From Ruegeria halocynthiae (lineage in GTDB: Bacteria > Pseudomonadota > Alphaproteobacteria > Rhodobacterales > Rhodobacteraceae): 64,000 nucleotides of DNA. Each line of letters begins with the position of its first letter. Position 1 is the first letter of the stretch. This document shows, piece by piece, positions 60,729-64,000 of this stretch. The notes under the pieces are model-generated. The model worked only from the letters and a program-made list of their open reading frames with translations, was not told the DNA's origin and did no database searches. A program made the translations under genes and the position numbers. The stretch spans positions 1,240,001-1,304,000 of the forward strand of contig NZ_FNNP01000001.1 in NCBI RefSeq assembly GCF_900106805.1, given 5' to 3'.

Positions 60729-61829
60729 TTGACCGACACACATATCGAAGACGCGTTTGTTGAATTTCAACGCGTTCAAAAATCGTATGACGGCGAGAAT
60801 CTTGTCGTCAAAGATTTAAACCTGGCGATGCCAAAGGGCGAATTCCTGACGATGCTTGGTCCGTCAGGATCGGGCAAAACGACCTGCCTGATGATGCTTG
60901 CCGGATTCGAAACCGCCACACATGGCGAAATTCTGCTGGATGGCAAACCGATCAACAACATCCCTCCGCACAAACGCGGTATCGGGATGGTGTTTCAGAA
61001 CTACGCTCTGTTCCCACACATGACCGTTGCGGAAAACCTGGCTTTCCCGCTGGAGGTCCGCAAGCTGGACAAATCCACGCGCGAGGCCAAAGTGAAGCGT
61101 GCGTTGGACATGGTGCAGATGGGGGCTTTCGGAAATCGACGCCCTGCGCAACTGTCCGGCGGTCAACAACAACGGATCGCCCTGGCCCGTGCGCTGGTGT
61201 TCGAGCCGGAACTGGTCTTGATGGACGAACCGCTGGGCGCGCTCGACAAACAGCTGCGCGAACACATGCAGTTCGAAATCACGCGTCTGGCGCATGAACT
61301 GGGTATTACAACTGTATACGTGACCCACGACCAGACCGAAGCACTGACCATGTCCGACCGCGTTGCGGTATTCGACGATGGCCGCATTCAGCAGTTGGCC
61401 CCGCCAGATCAGCTGTACGAAGAGCCTGAGAACAGCTTTGTCGCTCAGTTCATCGGTGAAAACAACACCATGGAAGGTGTAGTTAAATCCATCGACGGTG
61501 ACACCTGCCTGGTGCAGTTGGATGACGGATCGGAAATCGACGCCGTGCCGATCAACGTTCACAATCCGGGCGACCGCACCAAAGTCTCGATCCGGCCTGA
61601 GCGGGTGGAATTCAACAAGGACCGCCTGCACGCCGATGCGCATACGCTGAAGGCGACGGTCAAGGAATTCATCTACATGGGTGACGTGTTCCGCTTCCGT
61701 ATGTCGGTAGCTGGCAATGACGAGTTCATTGTCAAAACACGAAACGCGCCCGATGCCGTCCGACTGCAGCCCGGTCAGGAAATCGACATTGGCTGGCTGG
61801 CCAAGGATTGCCGCGCGCTTGACGCATAG
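60729..61829 (+). CDS. ABC transporter ATP-binding protein, PotA-like
   Basis: About 366 aa from TTG 60729, with AGGGGG just ahead; a TTG at 60708 would add 7 residues. Walker A MLGPSGSGKTT, Q-loop VFQNYALFPHMTV, signature LSGGQQQR, Walker B LVLMDEPLGALD, switch His VTHDQTEAL, and a C-terminal TOBE regulatory domain (about 280-366). Energises import with the binding protein and permease that follow; the PotA class serves polyamines, putrescine-like compounds and some opines or amino-acid derivatives. Confidence 0.93.
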   Translation: MTDTHIEDAFVEFQRVQKSYDGENLVVKDLNLAMPKGEFLTMLGPSGSGKTTCLMMLAGFETATHGEILLDGKPINNIPPHKRGIGMVFQNYALFPHMTVAENLAFPLEVRKLDKSTREAKVKRALDMVQMGAFGNRRPAQLSGGQQQRIALARALVFEPELVLMDEPLGALDKQLREHMQFEITRLAHELGITTVYVTHDQTEALTMSDRVAVFDDGRIQQLAPPDQLYEEPENSFVAQFIGENNTMEGVVKSIDGDTCLVQLDDGSEIDAVPINVHNPGDRTKVSIRPERVEFNKDRLHADAHTLKATVKEFIYMGDVFRFRMSVAGNDEFIVKTRNAPDAVRLQPGQEIDIGWLAKDCRALDA

Positions 61830-61832
61830 ACC

Positions 61833-61857
61833 AAGTCGCACACAACAAGTGCGACTT
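61833..61857 (+). other. Intercistronic hairpin before the binding-protein gene
   Basis: AAGTCGCAC (61833-61841) and GTGCGACTT (61849-61857) form a 9-bp stem with loop ACAACAA, 3 bases after the ATPase gene stop. No U run follows. Probably an RNA processing or stabilising element that allows separate levels for the binding protein. Confidence 0.55.
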
Positions 61858-61931
61858 AACCGAGGGACCGGCTGGCGAGAACCCGTGCGCTAGCTGACAA
61901 GACAACAAACGGGAAGTACTGGGAGTAACAC

Positions 61932-63023
61932 ATGAAACCAACAAAAACTCTGCTGACGGCAGCAGCGCTTGCTACGGCAGCTGGTGCCGTTTCCGCCGAA
62001 GAGATGACGATCGTCTCGTGGGGCGGTGCCTATTCCAAATCGCAGCTTAAGGCGTATCACGAGCCCTATTCGGAAAAATCAGGCATCACCATCCTGAACG
62101 ATGACAGCTCGGCCGAAGCAGTCGCCAAACTGCGGGCGATGAACGAAGCGGGCAACATCACATGGGATGTGGTTGATGTTGTGGCTGCGGACGCGATTCG
62201 CCTGTGTGACGAAGGTCTGGCCATGGAGATCGACCCTGACACCATGCTGGCTCCGGCACCCGATGGCACCTCTGCTGCGGATGATTTCGGTGACCTGCTG
62301 GTCAGCGACTGTTTTATCCCGCAGATCGTGTATTCGACCACGTTCGGCTATCGCACCGATCTGGTCGGTGACACACCGCCCAGCGATGTTTGTGCCGTGT
62401 TTGATCTGGAAACCTATCCGGGCAAGCGTTCGCTTGAAAAGCGCGCGATCAACAACATGGAATGGGCTCTGATCTGTGATGGCGTTGCGAAAGATGACGT
62501 TTATGACGTTCTGGCCACCCCTGAAGGTCAGGATCAGGCGTTGGCAAAACTGGGCACCATCAAGGACAACGTTGTCTGGTGGTCTGCCGGTGCGGACACG
62601 CCGCAGCTTCTGGCCGATGGCGAGATCATCATGGGCTCGACCTATAACGGTCGTCTGTTCAGCGTGATTGAAGAGCAGAAGCAGCCTGTTGCCATGCTGT
62701 GGGACGCACAGATCTTTGACCTGGACGGCTGGATCATTCCTGCCGGTCTGAGCGAAGAGCGTCAACAGCGCGCGCTGGACTACATCATGTTCGCAACCGA
62801 CACCCAGCGTCTGGCGGATCAGGCCAAGTACATCTCGTACGGTCCGGCCCGTGCCTCTTCGGCTCCGCTGGTGGGTCAGCATGCCGACCTGGGTATCGAC
62901 ATGGCGCCGCACATGCCGACCGATCCTGAAAATGCCAAGAACACGTTCCTGTATAACTACGAGTTCTGGGCTGACTATCGCGACGATATCGAAGCCAAGT
63001 TCCAGGCATGGCTGGCGCAATAA
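61932..63023 (+). CDS. Periplasmic substrate-binding protein, PotD-like
   Basis: 363 aa with a Sec signal peptide (LLTAAALATAAGAVSA, cleavage before EEM near residue 22). The mature start MTIVSWGGAYSKSQLKAYHEPYSE and the internal VVWWSAGADTPQLLADGEIIMGSTYNGR are typical of the SBP_bac_8/PotD type. Captures the solute in the periplasm for the PotA/PotB-like transporter. Acidic and aromatic residues suggest a cationic or amino-acid-like ligand, but the ligand cannot be set. Strong GGGAG ribosome site at 61920-61924. Confidence 0.93.
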   Translation: MKPTKTLLTAAALATAAGAVSAEEMTIVSWGGAYSKSQLKAYHEPYSEKSGITILNDDSSAEAVAKLRAMNEAGNITWDVVDVVAADAIRLCDEGLAMEIDPDTMLAPAPDGTSAADDFGDLLVSDCFIPQIVYSTTFGYRTDLVGDTPPSDVCAVFDLETYPGKRSLEKRAINNMEWALICDGVAKDDVYDVLATPEGQDQALAKLGTIKDNVVWWSAGADTPQLLADGEIIMGSTYNGRLFSVIEEQKQPVAMLWDAQIFDLDGWIIPAGLSEERQQRALDYIMFATDTQRLADQAKYISYGPARASSAPLVGQHADLGIDMAPHMPTDPENAKNTFLYNYEFWADYRDDIEAKFQAWLAQ

Positions 63024-63046
63024 GCTTTTGATTTCATGAAACAGTC

Positions 63047-63066
63047 GGGGGCGGTGCGCCGCCCCC
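63047..63066 (+). other. Intercistronic hairpin between binding-protein and permease genes
   Basis: GGGGGCGG (63047-63054) and CCGCCCCC (63059-63066) with loop TGCG form a very stable 8-bp hairpin 24 bases after the binding-protein stop, without a U run. Such stem-loops commonly protect the upstream message so that binding protein exceeds permease. Confidence 0.65.
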
Positions 63067-63093
63067 AGACCCAAGCTGAACCAAGGGGCACAG

Positions 63094-64000
63094 ATGACTG
63101 ACGCAAGCCAAAATGCGGGACCGATGCTGGCAGCGGACGGAACGCCGCTCAAGCAATCTCTGGCACGTTCACTGCGGCGGCAGAAGTTGCGGGCATTGAT
63201 GCTCGTTGCTCCGCTTCTGCTTTTCGTCATGTTTTCCTTTATCGTGCCGATTGCGTCGATGCTGTTCCGATCGGTCGAAAACAGCATGGTGTCGGATACC
63301 CTTCCGCTCACGGTGGAAGCGTTACAAAGCTGGGACTCCCAAAGTGGTGAGCTGCCGGATGAAGCGGTGTACGATGCATTCGTTCGCGATATGGTCGTTG
63401 CCATCGATAACAAAGAACACACTCGCCTTGGCTCGCGTCTGAATTATGAAGAAACCGGTATGTCTTCGTTGTTCCGAAAGTCAGGGCGAAAGCTCAAGAA
63501 GCTGGACCCCGAAACAGACGGCCCTTTCAAGGAACAGTTGATCGAAATCCACGAAGGCTGGGGCAAGCCGAACACCTGGGCGGTGATCAAGACTCACTCG
63601 CCTGCAGTGACCAATGGCTATTTCTTGAACGCCGTGGACATGCGCCGCACCCCTGAAGGCGCGCAATCGCAGCCCGAAGACAAACAGATCCTGATCAAAC
63701 TGTTCGGTCGTACATTGTTCATGTCACTGGTAATCACCGGGGCCTGCATCCTGTTGGCCTATCCGGTCAGCTACCTGCTGGCGACCTTGCCGATGCGTGT
63801 GTCAAACCTGCTGATGATCCTTGTGCTGTTGCCTTTCTGGACCTCACTGCTGGTCCGCACGTCGGCGTGGAAAGTAATGCTCCAACAACAGGGCGTGATC
63901 AACGAAACGCTGGTCTGGCTTGGGCTGGTGGCCGACGATGCGCGGCTGGTGATCATCAACAATCAGATCGGCACGATCACCGCGATGACGCATATCCTGC
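63094..64000 (+). CDS. ABC transporter permease, PotB-like (3' end outside window)
   Basis: ATG 63094, open to the last base of the window (302 codons). The N-terminus is cytosolic, then a membrane span at about 36-57 (LMLVAPLLLFVMFSFIVPIAS), a long periplasmic loop of about 145 residues (58-205, charged, with GWGKPNTWAVIKTH), then further spans (SLVITGACILLAYPVSYLLA, LMILVLLPFWTSLLVRTSAW). The start of the binding-protein-dependent permease domain is visible; the EAA loop lies beyond the window. The long first loop is characteristic of this permease subgroup. Confidence 0.9.
   Translation, partial: MTDASQNAGPMLAADGTPLKQSLARSLRRQKLRALMLVAPLLLFVMFSFIVPIASMLFRSVENSMVSDTLPLTVEALQSWDSQSGELPDEAVYDAFVRDMVVAIDNKEHTRLGSRLNYEETGMSSLFRKSGRKLKKLDPETDGPFKEQLIEIHEGWGKPNTWAVIKTHSPAVTNGYFLNAVDMRRTPEGAQSQPEDKQILIKLFGRTLFMSLVITGACILLAYPVSYLLATLPMRVSNLLMILVLLPFWTSLLVRTSAWKVMLQQQGVINETLVWLGLVADDARLVIINNQIGTITAMTHIL

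Noticed and set aside
62079-63422. 447-codon minus-strand frame opposite the binding protein and permease
   Set aside because: The plus strand carries a signal peptide, binding-protein motifs and a permease start; the minus frame has no recognisable content.
1-64000. Prophage, transposon or genomic-island boundaries
   Set aside because: No integrase, transposase or terminal repeats were seen. The tRNA-Leu at 57401 has no duplicated 3' end nearby that would mark an attachment site.

Overview
The window reads as a piece of chromosome from an alphaproteobacterium of the Rhodobacteraceae, most likely the marine Roseobacter group. This rests on gene content recalled from that group: a fused MrpA/MrpB antiporter subunit, a NADH-dehydrogenase-like/SelD fusion, malic enzyme with a phosphotransacetylase-like tail, propionyl-CoA synthetase behind TTTGCAAA-type operators, and Hint-domain and type I secretion genes. 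Base composition is moderately GC-rich, genes are tightly packed, and many neighbours overlap by 1 to 8 bases. No prophage, insertion sequence or CRISPR array was seen.

Layout. 1-2600: the end of a periplasmic glucan synthase gene, facing a secreted LpqC/PHB-depolymerase-like esterase and a membrane-anchored rhodanese. 2812-8739: a complete Mrp cation/proton antiporter operon (AB fusion, C, D, E, F, G), followed after 5 bases by the SelD fusion (8745-10904). SelD converges on mnmH, so together they form a tRNA selenouridine pathway. 12099-19902: a TPR-sulfotransferase, a 5'-nucleotidase, two small DUF proteins with pyrD and an ArsC-like protein, and a MATE exporter with two hotdog thioesterases. 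20020-27652: two tandem MerR regulators and a beta-oxidation operon (acyl-CoA dehydrogenase, small protein, GST, thiolase, cupin, FadJ). 27706-30818: a Hint-like protein that lacks its catalytic Cys, an EamA transporter, and a membrane protein resembling an inactivated M48 peptidase. 30822-35346: a nucleoside salvage operon (cdd-deoA-deoB-add-upp). 35442-46770: a VOC-double-cupin fusion, maeB, prpE, an amidase, nadK, glyA and small proteins.

The most unusual region is 46856-56899. A type I secretion ABC protein with a roughly 190-residue low-complexity N-terminal extension and its HlyD-type adaptor sit downstream of two large acidic proteins that lack RTX repeats. One is 648 aa with a degenerate repeat of about 39 residues. 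The other is 812 aa, with NDSNTNGG repeats and long Gly/Ala/Ser/Thr tracts. A 613-base AT-rich intergenic region separates this operon from a divergent LuxR-family regulator whose N-terminal half resembles a pseudo-receiver, an architecture like that of CsgD. I read this as a candidate surface or matrix protein secretion system under its own regulator. No TolC-type gene is in the window.

57401-64000: a tRNA-Leu(TAA), then a probable catabolic operon (diaminopropionate ammonia-lyase-like PLP enzyme, M24 peptidase-fold hydrolase, Asp/Glu racemase-superfamily enzyme). It is followed by a PotA/PotD/PotB-like ABC importer that runs off the end of the window. The substrate is probably an amino-acid derivative or polyamine-like compound but cannot be named from sequence.
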